Origin: Actinomadura latina NBRC 106108
Lineage (GTDB): Bacteria; Actinomycetota; Actinomycetes; Streptosporangiales; Streptosporangiaceae
DNA length: 33,090 nucleotides
Assembly (NCBI RefSeq): GCF_001552195.1
Contig: NZ_BCQS01000010.1
Span: 1-33,090 of the forward strand
Direction of reading: 5' to 3'
Of the stretch, positions 15,489 to 24,102 are shown piece after piece. Under the pieces are notes generated by a model that was not told the DNA's origin, did no database searches, and was given only the letters and a program-made list of their open reading frames with translations. The position numbers were made by a program, and so were the translations under genes. Numbering within the stretch: position 1 is the stretch's first letter; each line of letters starts with the position of its first letter.

Positions 15489-16778
15489 ATGGTGGACACG
15501 GGACCGGGAGCCCCGCGCCGTCCGGACGACATCAGGCACACGCCGGCGCGCGGCATCCCCAAGGCCACGCCGCGGGAGGGAACGCCTGTCCAGCCGGCGG
15601 GCGTCCCCATCCCGCCGGGCGCGCCGATGCGTCCGATCGTCCAGTCGCCCCCGGCCGCCGACGCGCCACCGCGCGTCTGGGGCACGCCCCCGCCGGGCCC
15701 GGCGGCCCCGGGCCTCCCGCAGCCGCCCGGCCTCCCGCAGACCATCCGCCTGCCCCGGCCCGGCGGCCCGCCCGAACCGGCCGCCACGGCGCCGCCGGCC
15801 GACCTGCCGCAGCCGGGCGGCCGGCCCAGGCCGGGCGGCACCACTCCTTCCGGGGGCCTGCCGCAGCCGGGCGGCCCGGCCCCGTCCGGCGCCGCGGCGC
15901 GGCCGGCCGGCCTGCCGCAGCCGGGTGGGTGGGCTCGGGCCGGGGGCGGCGAGCCGGGCGGTGCGGAGTGGGCCGGGGTGCCCGAGGCGCAGGACGCCTA
16001 CACCGAGCGCGAGGAGCGCTCGTCCCCGACCGGGCCGATGGGGGTCCGGGAGACGAGCGGCGTGCAGGTCCGGCTCGGATCGCGGGAGCAGGAGCAGGAA
16101 CGGACGGCGCGCCGGCGCGCGGGGCGCCGCAGCGGGCTCGTCGCGGCGGGGGTGCTCGTCCTGGCCGGGCTGGTCACGGTCGGGCTCATCCTGACGCCCG
16201 GGTCGGGAGACGACGGCGGGACGGGCGCGGTGCAGGCCGGCGGGGAGCAGCGGCCCGGCGGTGACGCGGAACTGCCGGACACCGGCACGCCGATCACGAT
16301 CGGTACCGCCGACGGGTACAAGTACAAGATCGCCACCGTGCGGGAGGGGGTCAGCGACGGTGTGGCGCCGACGTCCCAGTCCTCGCCGCCGTCGGGGACG
16401 TCGTTCCCCTACATCGAGTACGTCCTCAGCAACCCGTCCGGCAAGCGGGTCCTGCTCGACTTCCCCGGCGACGTGTTCGTCAGGCGGGCCCTCATCACGC
16501 CGGACGCGCGGGGACGGTGCATGCCGCAGGCCGGCGTCCCCGAGGACATGTGCACGCCGCCGACCAAGAGCCAGGTCGTGCGGCGCCTCGCGGGCGGCGA
16601 GCTGATCGCGGGCGACGGCGGCGACAAGTACCTGCCGCCCGGCTCGGTGTTCCTGGTGCGCGCCACGGTGGACGTCCCCGTCGACCGGGACGTCAAGCGC
16701 GCGGACATGGGCCTGTACGTGTGGAAGCAGCTCTACATGGCCGACCAGCTCGCCAGGCAGGCGCCCTTCCCGCGCTGA
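15489..16778 (+). CDS. Proline-rich single-pass membrane protein
   Basis: A 429-residue protein, ATG behind GGGAGG. The first 210 residues are disordered and rich in Pro and Gly, with repeats of the type LPQPGG (at least three copies) and related LPQPPG and LPRPGG. One membrane helix follows (SGLVAAGVLVLAGLVTVGLIL). The C-terminal 190 residues form an outer domain with two cysteines (RCMPQ, DMCTPP) and a TIGTADGYKYKIATVREGV strand region, somewhat like DUF4352-type extracellular Ig-like domains. I do not recognise a specific function. The topology, Pro-rich inside and beta-rich outside, resembles actinobacterial cell-surface sensing or scaffold proteins. The upstream gap has a possible TACGGT -10 box near 15437. 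Confidence 0.7.
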   Translation: MVDTGPGAPRRPDDIRHTPARGIPKATPREGTPVQPAGVPIPPGAPMRPIVQSPPAADAPPRVWGTPPPGPAAPGLPQPPGLPQTIRLPRPGGPPEPAATAPPADLPQPGGRPRPGGTTPSGGLPQPGGPAPSGAAARPAGLPQPGGWARAGGGEPGGAEWAGVPEAQDAYTEREERSSPTGPMGVRETSGVQVRLGSREQEQERTARRRAGRRSGLVAAGVLVLAGLVTVGLILTPGSGDDGGTGAVQAGGEQRPGGDAELPDTGTPITIGTADGYKYKIATVREGVSDGVAPTSQSSPPSGTSFPYIEYVLSNPSGKRVLLDFPGDVFVRRALITPDARGRCMPQAGVPEDMCTPPTKSQVVRRLAGGELIAGDGGDKYLPPGSVFLVRATVDVPVDRDVKRADMGLYVWKQLYMADQLARQAPFPR

Positions 16779-16785
16779 GACGCGA

Positions 16786-16816
16786 AACCGCCGCGGCCCG
16801 GCAGGCCGCGGCGGTT
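16786..16816. terminator. 13-bp stem hairpin between convergent genes
   Basis: AACCGCCGCGGCC at 16786-16798 pairs perfectly with GGCCGCGGCGGTT at 16804-16816 around a 5-base loop. It lies between the ends of the Pro-rich protein gene and the PadR gene. Confidence 0.75.
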
Positions 16817-16830
16817 CCGGTCGGGGGCGC

Positions 16831-17424
16831 TCACTCGGCTTCGGGGTCGTCGGCGAGGATGCCGTAGAGGCGGCGGCGGGCGTCGTTGACGACGTCCAGG
16901 GCGCGCGCCTTCTGCGCCTCGCTGCCGACCGCCATCACCTGCTGGAGGGCGCCCATCAGCTGGCCGATGGCCTCGCGTCCGCGCAGGACGTTCTCGCCGG
17001 CGGCCTCGGTGACCTCGTCCCAGGGGGCGACGGTCTGGGCCGCCGCCTCCTCGCGGCCCGTGTCGGTGAGGGAGAACAGCCGCTTGCCGCCCTGCTCCTC
17101 GCTGCCGACCCTGCCCTCGTCCTCCAGCATCTGGAGGGTCGGGTAGACCGAGCCGGGGCTCGGCCGCCAGACGCCGCCGGTGCGGCCGTCCAGCTCCTGG
17201 ATCATCTCGTAGCCGTGCATGGGACGCTCGGCGAGCAGGGCGAGCAGCGCCGCCCGGACATTGCCGCGCCGGGTCCGCCGGCCGCGCCCGCCGCGTCCGC
17301 GATGGCCGGGACCGGGCCCGAACCCGGGACCGCCCGGCCCCCACGGGCCGAACGGGTCCCCGCGCCGCTCGCGAACCTCGGGCCCCCGGCCCACGCCATG
17401 CCTTCTCTTCATGTGCTCATGCAT
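16831..17424 (-). CDS. PadR-family transcriptional regulator
   Basis: A 197-residue protein. A Gly/Pro/Arg-rich lead of about 55 residues (GPWGPGGPGFGPGPGHRGRG) precedes a PadR winged helix: VRAALLALLAERPMHGYEMIQELDGRTGGVWRPSPGSVYPTLQMLEDEGRV, with the hallmark SVYPTLQ recognition helix. The C-terminal helices (LMGALQQVMAVGSEAQKARALDVVNDARRRLYGIL) form the dimer part, as in subgroup 2-like PadR proteins. The ATG at 17424 has AAGGAGA five bases upstream. An ATATATCG palindrome covers its promoter, so self-repression is likely. No efflux gene of the usual kind lies beside it. Confidence 0.88.
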   Translation of the reverse strand: MHEHMKRRHGVGRGPEVRERRGDPFGPWGPGGPGFGPGPGHRGRGGRGRRTRRGNVRAALLALLAERPMHGYEMIQELDGRTGGVWRPSPGSVYPTLQMLEDEGRVGSEEQGGKRLFSLTDTGREEAAAQTVAPWDEVTEAAGENVLRGREAIGQLMGALQQVMAVGSEAQKARALDVVNDARRRLYGILADDPEAE

Positions 17425-17461
17425 CGCAGTCTCCTTACTAGTGATCGGTTGCGATGCATTA

Positions 17462-17490
17462 ACGATATATCGGAATAGTTCGCGATGCAA
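17462..17490 (-). promoter_or_regulatory. padR-type promoter with overlapping palindrome
   Basis: On the minus strand, -35 TTGCAT (17485-17490), a 17-bp spacer and -10 TATCGT (17462-17467) make a good promoter. The palindrome CGATATATCG at 17463-17472 overlaps the -10. ATATATCG-like sites are typical of PadR operators. GCGATGC occurs at 17451 and 17482, with the reverse GCATCGC at 17421, a further repeated motif. Confidence 0.6.
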
Positions 17491-17616
17491 CATCGATCAT
17501 CGGTACTGGGCAGGCTTGCGCCAAGGTGGGGGTGTGATGCCCGCCCGCAGTCCGGGGTAAGGGGCGGATACGTCAGCGCAGGCGATGCCTCGGACGCGTA
17601 GTCGACGCTCTGGGCG

Positions 17617-19617
17617 TTACAGCTTGACCTTCAGGTTGTCGAGGATGTCCTTGGCGGCGCCGCGGTCGTCGGTCTCCTTGACGCGGATCCACAGGCCGAA
17701 CTTGCCGGCCTTGTCCTTGAGGCCGATCTCGGTCACCGACGGTGTGCCGGTCTTGCACGCGGTGAAGCTGACGATCGTTCCGCTGAGGGCGCCGTCCGGC
17801 GTGGTGTAGTCCTCCGGCGCGGCCTTCGTGCACTGCGGGTGGCTGGACGCGCCGGGCGGCGGAAGCTGGCCGGGACGCACGTCCGTGGTCACGCCGATGA
17901 AGACGCCGGGGCCCTTGCCGTTGCCGAGGAACGCGGCCTTGTCCGGGGTCGCGCGCAGCACGGGCCGCGGCTGGGTGTCGTTCAGCCCGACGGCGGACGG
18001 AGTCCACGTCTGCTCCGGGTCCAGCGGCCACGCCTTCGGCACCGCGGTCTTGATCTTTCCCGCCTTGTCGGAGGCGGCGACGAAGTCCTTCGGGACCGCC
18101 GGCGTCTTCTTGCCGTCCTTGCCGTCGCCACCGGAGAACAGCACGCCCAGCGTCAGCCCGCCGATCAGGGCCACCGCCAGCACGACCACGGTGATGACCA
18201 GAGGGGTGACGAACTTCTTGGGCGCTCCGCCGCCGCCGAGCCTGCTCATCAGGCCGCCCTGTTCGCCGCCCGGCCGCTGCCGGCCCGGGGGAGGGGGCTG
18301 GAAGCCCGTGGGCGGAGGCGGGCCGCCGTAGGGGCCGCCCATCGGCTGCGCGGGGGCGCCGCCGCCCTGCGGGGGCGGCTGGGTCGGGAAGACGGCGGTC
18401 TTGTTGTCGCCGCCCGGTGGCGGCGCCTGGTGCGGCGCCTGGTGCGACACCGTGCGGTCGTTGTCGTTGTCCGGCGCTGTGGGGCCCTCGGCCTGCCCGA
18501 ACGGGACGGCGCGTCCGGCCGGATCGTCCACGATCGTCGCCTGCCCGCCGGCCGGCGGACGCGGCGGGACGCGCATCTCGGACGTGCGGACGTCGTCCTC
18601 CGCGGGCTGGTCGAGCCGTGTCCGCATCTCGGGTGCGGCGCCGCCATGGTTCGCCCCGACCGTCTGTCCGGGGCCCGGCGGCACGGCGGCGCCCGGCGCG
18701 GGCGGCCGGGCCGGGGAGCCGTCCCGGTAGAAGTCCTGGACGGTGGCGTCCGCGTCGATCCGCGGAGCCGGCGGCGCGGCCACGGGAGCCGGCGCGGGAG
18801 CGGGTGCGGGCGCGGCCGGGGCCGTCGTCGGGCGCAGCGTGGACAGCGCCTCCGCGAACGCCTCCGCGGTCGGCCACCGCTTCTCCCGCTCCACCTCCAG
18901 CGCCCGCATGATCACCTGGTCGAACGCCGGGGGCAGCCCCTCGCGCAGCTCGCTCGGCGGCGCCTTCACCGGCGCCGGGCCGGGGGCCCGCCCGGTGAGC
19001 ATGTGGTAGGTCAGCGCGCCGAGCCCGTACACGTCGGCGCGGACGTCCAGCCCGCCGCCGAACCGAGCCTGCTCCGGCGACATGTACCCGGGGGTGCCGA
19101 CCGGCAGCGTGAACGCCCCGGACGCGTGCGCCAGCGCCTTGGCCAGCCCGAGGTCGGCGATGAGCAGCTTCTCGCCGCCGTCCGCCGTCGACTGGAACAG
19201 CACGTTGGACGGCTTGAGGTCGCGGTGGATCACCCCGAGGGTGTTGATCACCTCGACGCCGTAGGCGATCTGCTCGGCGAGCGCGACGACCTCGCTGACC
19301 GGAAGTGGCCGTTCGCGCATGCGGTCGCCGAGCGTCCCGAGGTCGGCGTACGACATGACGAAGTACGGGCGGCCGTCCGGAAGCTCCCCGATGTCGTGCA
19401 CGCGGACGAGCCGCTCGGAGTCGGCGCGGCGCAGGATCCGGGCCTCCTCAAGGAAGCGATTGCGCACGTCCAGATCGTCGACCAGGTTGCTGTTCAGCAC
19501 CTTGATGGCGACCTGTGACTCCAGGGCGTCGTCGTGCCCCAGCCACACAGAGGCGAACGCCCCCGAACCCAGGACGCGATCGATTCGGTACCGGCCTACA
19601 GCTGGTGGGAAAGACAC
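17617..19617 (-). CDS. Membrane-bound Hanks-type serine/threonine protein kinase
   Basis: A 666-residue protein. The kinase domain is complete: glycine loop LGSGAFASVW (16-25), Lys39 (VAIK), catalytic HRDLKPSN with Asp133, ADLG with Asp155 in place of DFG, and GTPGYMSPEQA in the activation loop. A Pro/Ala-rich linker of about 190 residues follows, then one membrane helix near 470-495 (PLVITVVVLAVALIGGLTLGV). The last 170 residues form an outer domain with two cysteines (PQCTKA, FTACKTG). It is not a PASTA kinase. The GTG at 19617 removes an upstream stretch that runs into the sigma-factor promoter region. The 53-bp gap to the divergent sigma factor must contain both promoters, which suggests linked control. 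Confidence 0.9.
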   Translation of the reverse strand: MSFPPAVGRYRIDRVLGSGAFASVWLGHDDALESQVAIKVLNSNLVDDLDVRNRFLEEARILRRADSERLVRVHDIGELPDGRPYFVMSYADLGTLGDRMRERPLPVSEVVALAEQIAYGVEVINTLGVIHRDLKPSNVLFQSTADGGEKLLIADLGLAKALAHASGAFTLPVGTPGYMSPEQARFGGGLDVRADVYGLGALTYHMLTGRAPGPAPVKAPPSELREGLPPAFDQVIMRALEVEREKRWPTAEAFAEALSTLRPTTAPAAPAPAPAPAPVAAPPAPRIDADATVQDFYRDGSPARPPAPGAAVPPGPGQTVGANHGGAAPEMRTRLDQPAEDDVRTSEMRVPPRPPAGGQATIVDDPAGRAVPFGQAEGPTAPDNDNDRTVSHQAPHQAPPPGGDNKTAVFPTQPPPQGGGAPAQPMGGPYGGPPPPTGFQPPPPGRQRPGGEQGGLMSRLGGGGAPKKFVTPLVITVVVLAVALIGGLTLGVLFSGGDGKDGKKTPAVPKDFVAASDKAGKIKTAVPKAWPLDPEQTWTPSAVGLNDTQPRPVLRATPDKAAFLGNGKGPGVFIGVTTDVRPGQLPPPGASSHPQCTKAAPEDYTTPDGALSGTIVSFTACKTGTPSVTEIGLKDKAGKFGLWIRVKETDDRGAAKDILDNLKVKL

Positions 19618-19670
19618 TCCCGTATCATCCCAGCAAACGGGGCGAGCCCGCGAACGAGCAATGAGGCGGC

Positions 19671-20222
19671 ATGGCATTCGACGAGAGGACCGAGGAGCTG
19701 GCGGTCAAGGCCGCGCAGGGCGACCAGGGCGCCCTCAACGAGCTCCTCCGCAAGATCGAGCCGGACGTTCTCCGGCACGCCTCCCGGTTCCTGCCGTGCC
19801 GGCAGGACGCCGAAGAGGCCTGCCAGGACGCGCTGCTCCAGGTCGCGCGCAACATCCACCGGTTCGAGGGCCGGTCGCGGTTCAGCACCTGGCTGCACGT
19901 CGTCGTCGCCAACTCCGCCCGGTCCACCTACCGGTCGCTGAAGCGGCGCTCCGTCGAGCAGGCGGGCGAGCTCCCGCAGCAGCGCCCCGACCCCCGCAGG
20001 ACCAGCGTCATCGCCGGTTCCCGGGTCGACATCCTGGACGCCATGGAGGACCTGGAGGCCCGCAAGCCGGACCTCATCCAGGCCCTCGTCCTGCGGGACG
20101 TGTCCCAGCTGGAGTACGCGGAGATCGCCGCGCAGCTCAACCTGCCGCTCGGCACGGTCAAGTCCCGCATCCACGAGGCGCGCAAGCAGGTCAGGCAGAC
20201 GCTGGGCGAGTCCTACACCTGA
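19671..20222 (+). CDS. ECF-type RNA polymerase sigma factor
   Basis: A 183-residue sigma-70 family protein with region 2 (ALNELLRKIEPDVLRHASRFLPCRQDAEEACQDALLQVARNIHRFEGRSRFSTWLHVVVANSARSTYR) and region 4 (LIQALVLRDVSQLEYAEIAAQLNLPLGTVKSRIHEARKQVRQ), the two domains of ECF sigma factors. No anti-sigma gene follows. It is divergent from the membrane kinase, so phosphorylation may replace an anti-sigma factor; that is inference from layout. The ATG has GAGG about 8 bases upstream. Confidence 0.9.
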   Translation: MAFDERTEELAVKAAQGDQGALNELLRKIEPDVLRHASRFLPCRQDAEEACQDALLQVARNIHRFEGRSRFSTWLHVVVANSARSTYRSLKRRSVEQAGELPQQRPDPRRTSVIAGSRVDILDAMEDLEARKPDLIQALVLRDVSQLEYAEIAAQLNLPLGTVKSRIHEARKQVRQTLGESYT

Positions 20223-20261
20223 CCGGGCGACCACCTGACCGGGCGACCACCTGACCGGGCG
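20216..20261 (+). repeat. 16-bp tandem repeat across a stop codon
   Basis: The unit CTGACCGGGCGACCAC repeats with a 16-bp period, two full copies and about two-thirds of a third. The first copy holds the sigma-factor TGA stop, and each later copy carries a TGA too. Confidence 0.8.
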
Positions 20262-20355
20262 GCGGCCGGACGGCTCGTCAAAGGTCGGTCATCGCGCGGT
20301 AACGGTCAGTGCATAATCAGGGCCGTGACCAGGGCGCCTCTACCAGCATGCGTGC

Positions 20356-21378
20356 ATGCCATCCGGACCGGCCTCCCGCCACGCCCGCCCGATCTTCGTC
20401 CTCGGCTGCGCCCGTTCGGGGACGACCCTGCTGCGGCTCATGCTCCATTCGCACCCGCGCATCGCGCTGCCGACGGAGACGAAGTTCGTCCTCCCCGCCT
20501 ATGCGGCACGGTGCGAGTTCGGTGACCTCGCGGACAGCAAGAACAGGCGCGCCCTCGCGGAGTGGATCACCGGCGACCGGTCGACCAAGGTCCAGGAGCT
20601 CGGCCTGGACGCCGCCGAGGTCATCGAGGAGATCGTCGCCGGGCCGCCGACGCTCGGCTCCGCGGTCGGCGCCGTGTTCCGCGCCTACGCGCGGCTGCAC
20701 GGCAAGGCGCGCTGGGGCGACAAGCGTCCGAGCTACGCCCGGTACGCCGGCCCGCTGCTGCGGATGTTCCCGGACGCCCAGTTCGTCCACCTCGTCCGGG
20801 ACGGCCGGGACTGCGTCGCGTCCCTGCTGGAGATGCCCTGGTACGACGGCGACGTCCACCACGCGATCTCGCTCTGGCGCGAGACGGTCGACCAGGGCCG
20901 CCGGCTCGCCGCGCGGCTCGGCCCCGACACCTACTACGAGCTGCAGTACGAGCGGCTCGTCGCCGATCCCGTCGACGAGCTGACACGGCTCTGCGGGTTC
21001 CTCGGCGAGGAATTCGACCCGGCGATGACGCACCCCGAGAGCCTCGCGCGGCGGACCGTCCCGTCCCGCAAGAGGTGGCACGGCCGGACGCACGACGCCG
21101 TCACCACGGGCCGCATCGGGTCATGGGCGGAGGGGCTCGACCCCTGGGAGATCAGCCTGGCGGAGGCCGCGTTCGGCGATCGGCTCGCCGAGTACGGCTA
21201 CGAGCCGAGCGGGCTGCCGAAGCCGGCCGCGTCCCACCTCGCCCACTTCACCCGGGTCAGCGCCCACCGCCGCATGGCGCAGAGCAAGGACGCGCTGCGC
21301 GAACGCTGGAAGCAGCGCCACGAACCGAACCCGGTCGACTGCCGCCTGGTCCCCGAACCCTCCGCCAGCACCACCTGA
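20356..21378 (+). CDS. Sulfotransferase-family protein
   Basis: A 340-residue protein of the PAPS-dependent sulfotransferase fold. The 5'-phosphosulfate loop is IFVLGCARSGTTLLRLMLHSH (13-33), the 3'-phosphate binding motif is HLVRDGRDCVAS (from residue 145), and LQYERLVADPVDELTRLCGFLG is the usual later helix. It should transfer sulfate to a sugar, lipid or small molecule; the acceptor is unknown. The ATG at 20356 has no clear ribosome site. A CATAAT -10-like box lies at 20312-20317. There are no membrane segments. Confidence 0.85.
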   Translation: MPSGPASRHARPIFVLGCARSGTTLLRLMLHSHPRIALPTETKFVLPAYAARCEFGDLADSKNRRALAEWITGDRSTKVQELGLDAAEVIEEIVAGPPTLGSAVGAVFRAYARLHGKARWGDKRPSYARYAGPLLRMFPDAQFVHLVRDGRDCVASLLEMPWYDGDVHHAISLWRETVDQGRRLAARLGPDTYYELQYERLVADPVDELTRLCGFLGEEFDPAMTHPESLARRTVPSRKRWHGRTHDAVTTGRIGSWAEGLDPWEISLAEAAFGDRLAEYGYEPSGLPKPAASHLAHFTRVSAHRRMAQSKDALRERWKQRHEPNPVDCRLVPEPSASTT

Positions 21379-21383
21379 AGCCC

Positions 21384-21429
21384 GCGGCGCGCCGCCCCGC
21401 CTTCTCGCCCGGAGCGGGCGGCGCGCCGC
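21384..21429. terminator. Long GC hairpin between convergent genes
   Basis: GCGGCGCGCCGCCC at 21384-21397 pairs with GGGCGGCGCGCCGC ending at 21429, giving a 14-bp stem around a loop that can itself pair partly. It separates the sulfotransferase and otsA gene ends. Confidence 0.7.
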
Positions 21430-21435
21430 CTCTCC

Positions 21436-22935
21436 CTAGTCCAGGGCGGCGAGTTGGTCGGCGAACCAGCGCTGCGGAGGGAGCGCCGTCGCGGCGGCCG
21501 CGAGGCGGGCGCAGCGCTCGGCCCGCTGCGCGCGCGGCATCAGCAGCGCCTGGTGCAGCGTCTCCGCCGTCTGCGTCACATCGAAGGGGTTGACCATCAG
21601 CGCGTCCTCGGACAGTTCGGCCGCCGCCCCGGCCTCCCGCGACAGGACGAGCGCGCACCCCTCCTCCGACAGGACGGGCCCTTCCTTCGCGACGAGGTTC
21701 ATGCCGTCCCGGATGGGGTTGACCAGCAGGACGTCCGCCAGGCCGTAGGCGGCGAGGGACCGCGGATAATCGTCGTTCACCTGCAGGATCAGCGGCTCCC
21801 AGTCGGCGGTGCCGAACTCGCCGGTGATCTGCTCGGCCATCCGCTGGACGGCCGCCGTGTACTCGCGGTACTCGGGCAGGTCGTAGCGGGACGGGTAGGC
21901 GAACGCCAGATGCACCACGCGTCCGCGCCACTCGGGATGGTTGACGAGCATCTCGCGGTAGGCGGCGAGGCCGCGCACGATGTTCTTCGACAGTTCCGTC
22001 CGGTCGATCCGCACGATGAGCTGACGGTCGCCCACCTGCTCCCTCAGCGCGCGCGCCCGTTCAGTGACGTCCTGCTGGGCGGCGCGCTTGCGCAACGCCG
22101 TCTCGTCGACGCCGAGACCATGGACGCCCACGTGCGTCGTGTGGCCCGCATAGGTGACGGTCCGAGCGGCACGGTCGACGCGTGCGCCGGGGACGAGTTC
22201 GCAGCAGTCGAGGAACGCCGCAGCCCACCGCTCGGTGAGGAAGCCCGCGTGGTCGGCGCCGAGGATGCCCAGCAGGATCTGCACACCGATGTCGTCAGGC
22301 AGCAGCTTGTAGTACTCCGGCGGCGCCCAAGGCGTGTGGGAGAAGTGGACGATTTTCAGGTCGGGACGCCGATCCCGGAGCATCCGCGGGGCCAGCGACA
22401 GGTGGTAGTCCTGGATCGCGGCCTTCGCGCCGTGGGCGGCGTCCCGCGCCAGGGCGTCCGCGAAGGCCGCGTTGTACGCCTCATAGGACTGCCAGTCACG
22501 CCGTGCACGAGCATCGAAATGCGGGCTGCGCGGCGTGTCGTACAGCAGGTGGTGGACGAACCACAGCGTCGAGTTGGCCACCGCGTTGTACGCACGGTGG
22601 AAGGTGGCCGGCGGGATGTCGAGCATCCGAACCGCCGCGCCACCGGTGTCGTGACCGGCTTGGTCTATGCGGCCGTCCGGTGCGAGGCGAGCGGCCGTCC
22701 GATCGGCATCGTTGAGGCTCGCGCACACCCACAGCACGTCCGGGCCCTGGCCGGACGGCGACGGCGTCCCCGCGGGCTCCGCCGGACGCGGCGGTCCAGG
22801 GTCGCGCGGGGCGCCCGTGACGGCGGCCAGGCCCGACACCAGCCCGCCCCCGCCACGCCGCATGGTGAGCTCGCCGTCCTCCGACAGCGAGAACGACACC
22901 GGGCCACGGTTGGATGCCACCAGCACTTGGCTCAT
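21436..22935 (-). CDS. otsA: Trehalose-6-phosphate synthase
   Basis: A GT20 glycosyltransferase of 499 residues that joins glucose from a nucleotide sugar to glucose-6-phosphate. Signatures are SNRGPVSF near the start, RRGGGGLVSGL, IQDYHLSLAPRML, VHFSHTPWAPPEYYKLLP, GVHGLGVDETAL, RIDRTELSKNIVRGLAAYREML and the C-terminal VNPIRDGMNLVAKEG plus LSREAGAAAELSEDALMVNPFD. The RTELSKN variant of the usual DRLDYSKG site is the form I associate with actinomycete OtsA. An insert rich in Pro and Gly (residues about 44-66) is extra. With otsB at 14498, the cell has the complete two-step trehalose route. Confidence 0.92.
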   Translation of the reverse strand: MSQVLVASNRGPVSFSLSEDGELTMRRGGGGLVSGLAAVTGAPRDPGPPRPAEPAGTPSPSGQGPDVLWVCASLNDADRTAARLAPDGRIDQAGHDTGGAAVRMLDIPPATFHRAYNAVANSTLWFVHHLLYDTPRSPHFDARARRDWQSYEAYNAAFADALARDAAHGAKAAIQDYHLSLAPRMLRDRRPDLKIVHFSHTPWAPPEYYKLLPDDIGVQILLGILGADHAGFLTERWAAAFLDCCELVPGARVDRAARTVTYAGHTTHVGVHGLGVDETALRKRAAQQDVTERARALREQVGDRQLIVRIDRTELSKNIVRGLAAYREMLVNHPEWRGRVVHLAFAYPSRYDLPEYREYTAAVQRMAEQITGEFGTADWEPLILQVNDDYPRSLAAYGLADVLLVNPIRDGMNLVAKEGPVLSEEGCALVLSREAGAAAELSEDALMVNPFDVTQTAETLHQALLMPRAQRAERCARLAAAATALPPQRWFADQLAALD

Positions 22936-23044
22936 ACCCGCAGGGTCTCAGTTGTGACCGAGGCGCTCCACAGTGACCCACGTGGTTTCCGCCACGGACG
23001 GACCCGGCTGGATTAGCGCGTAACGCGAAGGGTAAACGGGCGGA

Positions 23045-23983
23045 ATGAGCAGGTCCGAGACGAAGAAGACCGTGCTCGTCGCCGGTGCGGCCAACCTCAT
23101 CCTCGCGATCACCAAGCTGATCGCCGGCCTGCTGGCCGGATCCAGCGCGATGCTCGCGGAGAGCGCCCACTCGATCGCCGACACCCTCAACCAGAGTTTC
23201 CTGTTCGCGTCGCTGCGGCGCAGCGAACGTCCCCCCGACAAGCGCCACCCCTTCGGATACGGCAACGAGCGGTACATCTGGTCGCTGCTCGCCGCGTTCG
23301 GGATCTTCATCGCCGGAGCCGGGTTCTCGATCTTCGAGGGCATCCTGACCATGACCGGCCACGGCGGCACCGGGGCGGCGGTCTGGCTCGCCTACGCCGT
23401 CCTCGCCCTCGCCGCCGTGCTGGAGGGGACGTCCTGGATCCGCGCCTACTACCAGGCGCGCATGGAGACCCGCGAATCCGACCGCGACCTCGTCGAACAC
23501 GTCCGCCGGTCGCCCGACCTGACGTTCAAGACCGCGCTGTTCGAGGACAGCGCCGCGATGATCGGCCTTGCGCTCGCCGCCGGGGGGCTGGTGCTGCGGC
23601 AGATCACCGGGTCGGACCTCTGGGACGGGCTCGCGTCCGTCCTCATCGGCCTGCTGCTCGCCGGGCTGGCGCTGCTGATCGGCCGGGAGAGCACCGTCCT
23701 GCTGATCGGGCGGGCCGCCGACCCGGAGGCGCAGCGCGAGATCCGCGCGGAGATCCTCGGCGCGCCCGGCGTCACCGGCGTGGACGAGCTGCTCACCATG
23801 CACTTCGGCCCCGAGCAGCTGCTCGTCGCCGCCAAGGTCAACTTCTCCGACGACATCAGCGCCGACCAGGCCGAGGACGTCGCGGGGGAGATCGACCGGC
23901 GGCTCCGCGAGCGGCTCCCGATCGTCCGGCACGTGTTCCTCGACCCGACCCAGCGCACCGCCCGGACGGAGTCGCCCGCGTGA
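23045..23983 (+). CDS. Cation diffusion facilitator metal exporter
   Basis: A 312-residue CDF protein with six membrane helices. The first metal site is AESAHSIAD (His42, Asp46); the second is FEDSAAMIG (Asp168). The cytoplasmic C-terminal domain (REIRAEILGAPGVTGVDELLTMHFGPEQLLVAAKVNF) is the ferredoxin-like dimer unit. The HPFGYGNERYIWSLLAA loop is typical. It should export Zn, Co or a similar divalent metal in exchange for protons. A His/Asp rather than Asp/Asp site A is found in zinc and cobalt types. It is divergent from otsA; the ATG follows a weak GGGCGG. Confidence 0.88.
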   Translation: MSRSETKKTVLVAGAANLILAITKLIAGLLAGSSAMLAESAHSIADTLNQSFLFASLRRSERPPDKRHPFGYGNERYIWSLLAAFGIFIAGAGFSIFEGILTMTGHGGTGAAVWLAYAVLALAAVLEGTSWIRAYYQARMETRESDRDLVEHVRRSPDLTFKTALFEDSAAMIGLALAAGGLVLRQITGSDLWDGLASVLIGLLLAGLALLIGRESTVLLIGRAADPEAQREIRAEILGAPGVTGVDELLTMHFGPEQLLVAAKVNFSDDISADQAEDVAGEIDRRLRERLPIVRHVFLDPTQRTARTESPA

Positions 23984-24102
23984 TCAAGAACTCGTCCGGG
24001 TAACGTCTCACTCGGTGGACCTGGCTGTCTGGCATCCGGTCAGTTCATGTAAAGTCACGCATACGAGTTCAAACCGCTCGTGTTCTCGACAACTGAATAC
24101 CG

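Noticed and set aside
17839..19518. A 559-codon plus-strand frame
   Set aside because: It is antisense to the protein kinase gene, which has all kinase motifs.
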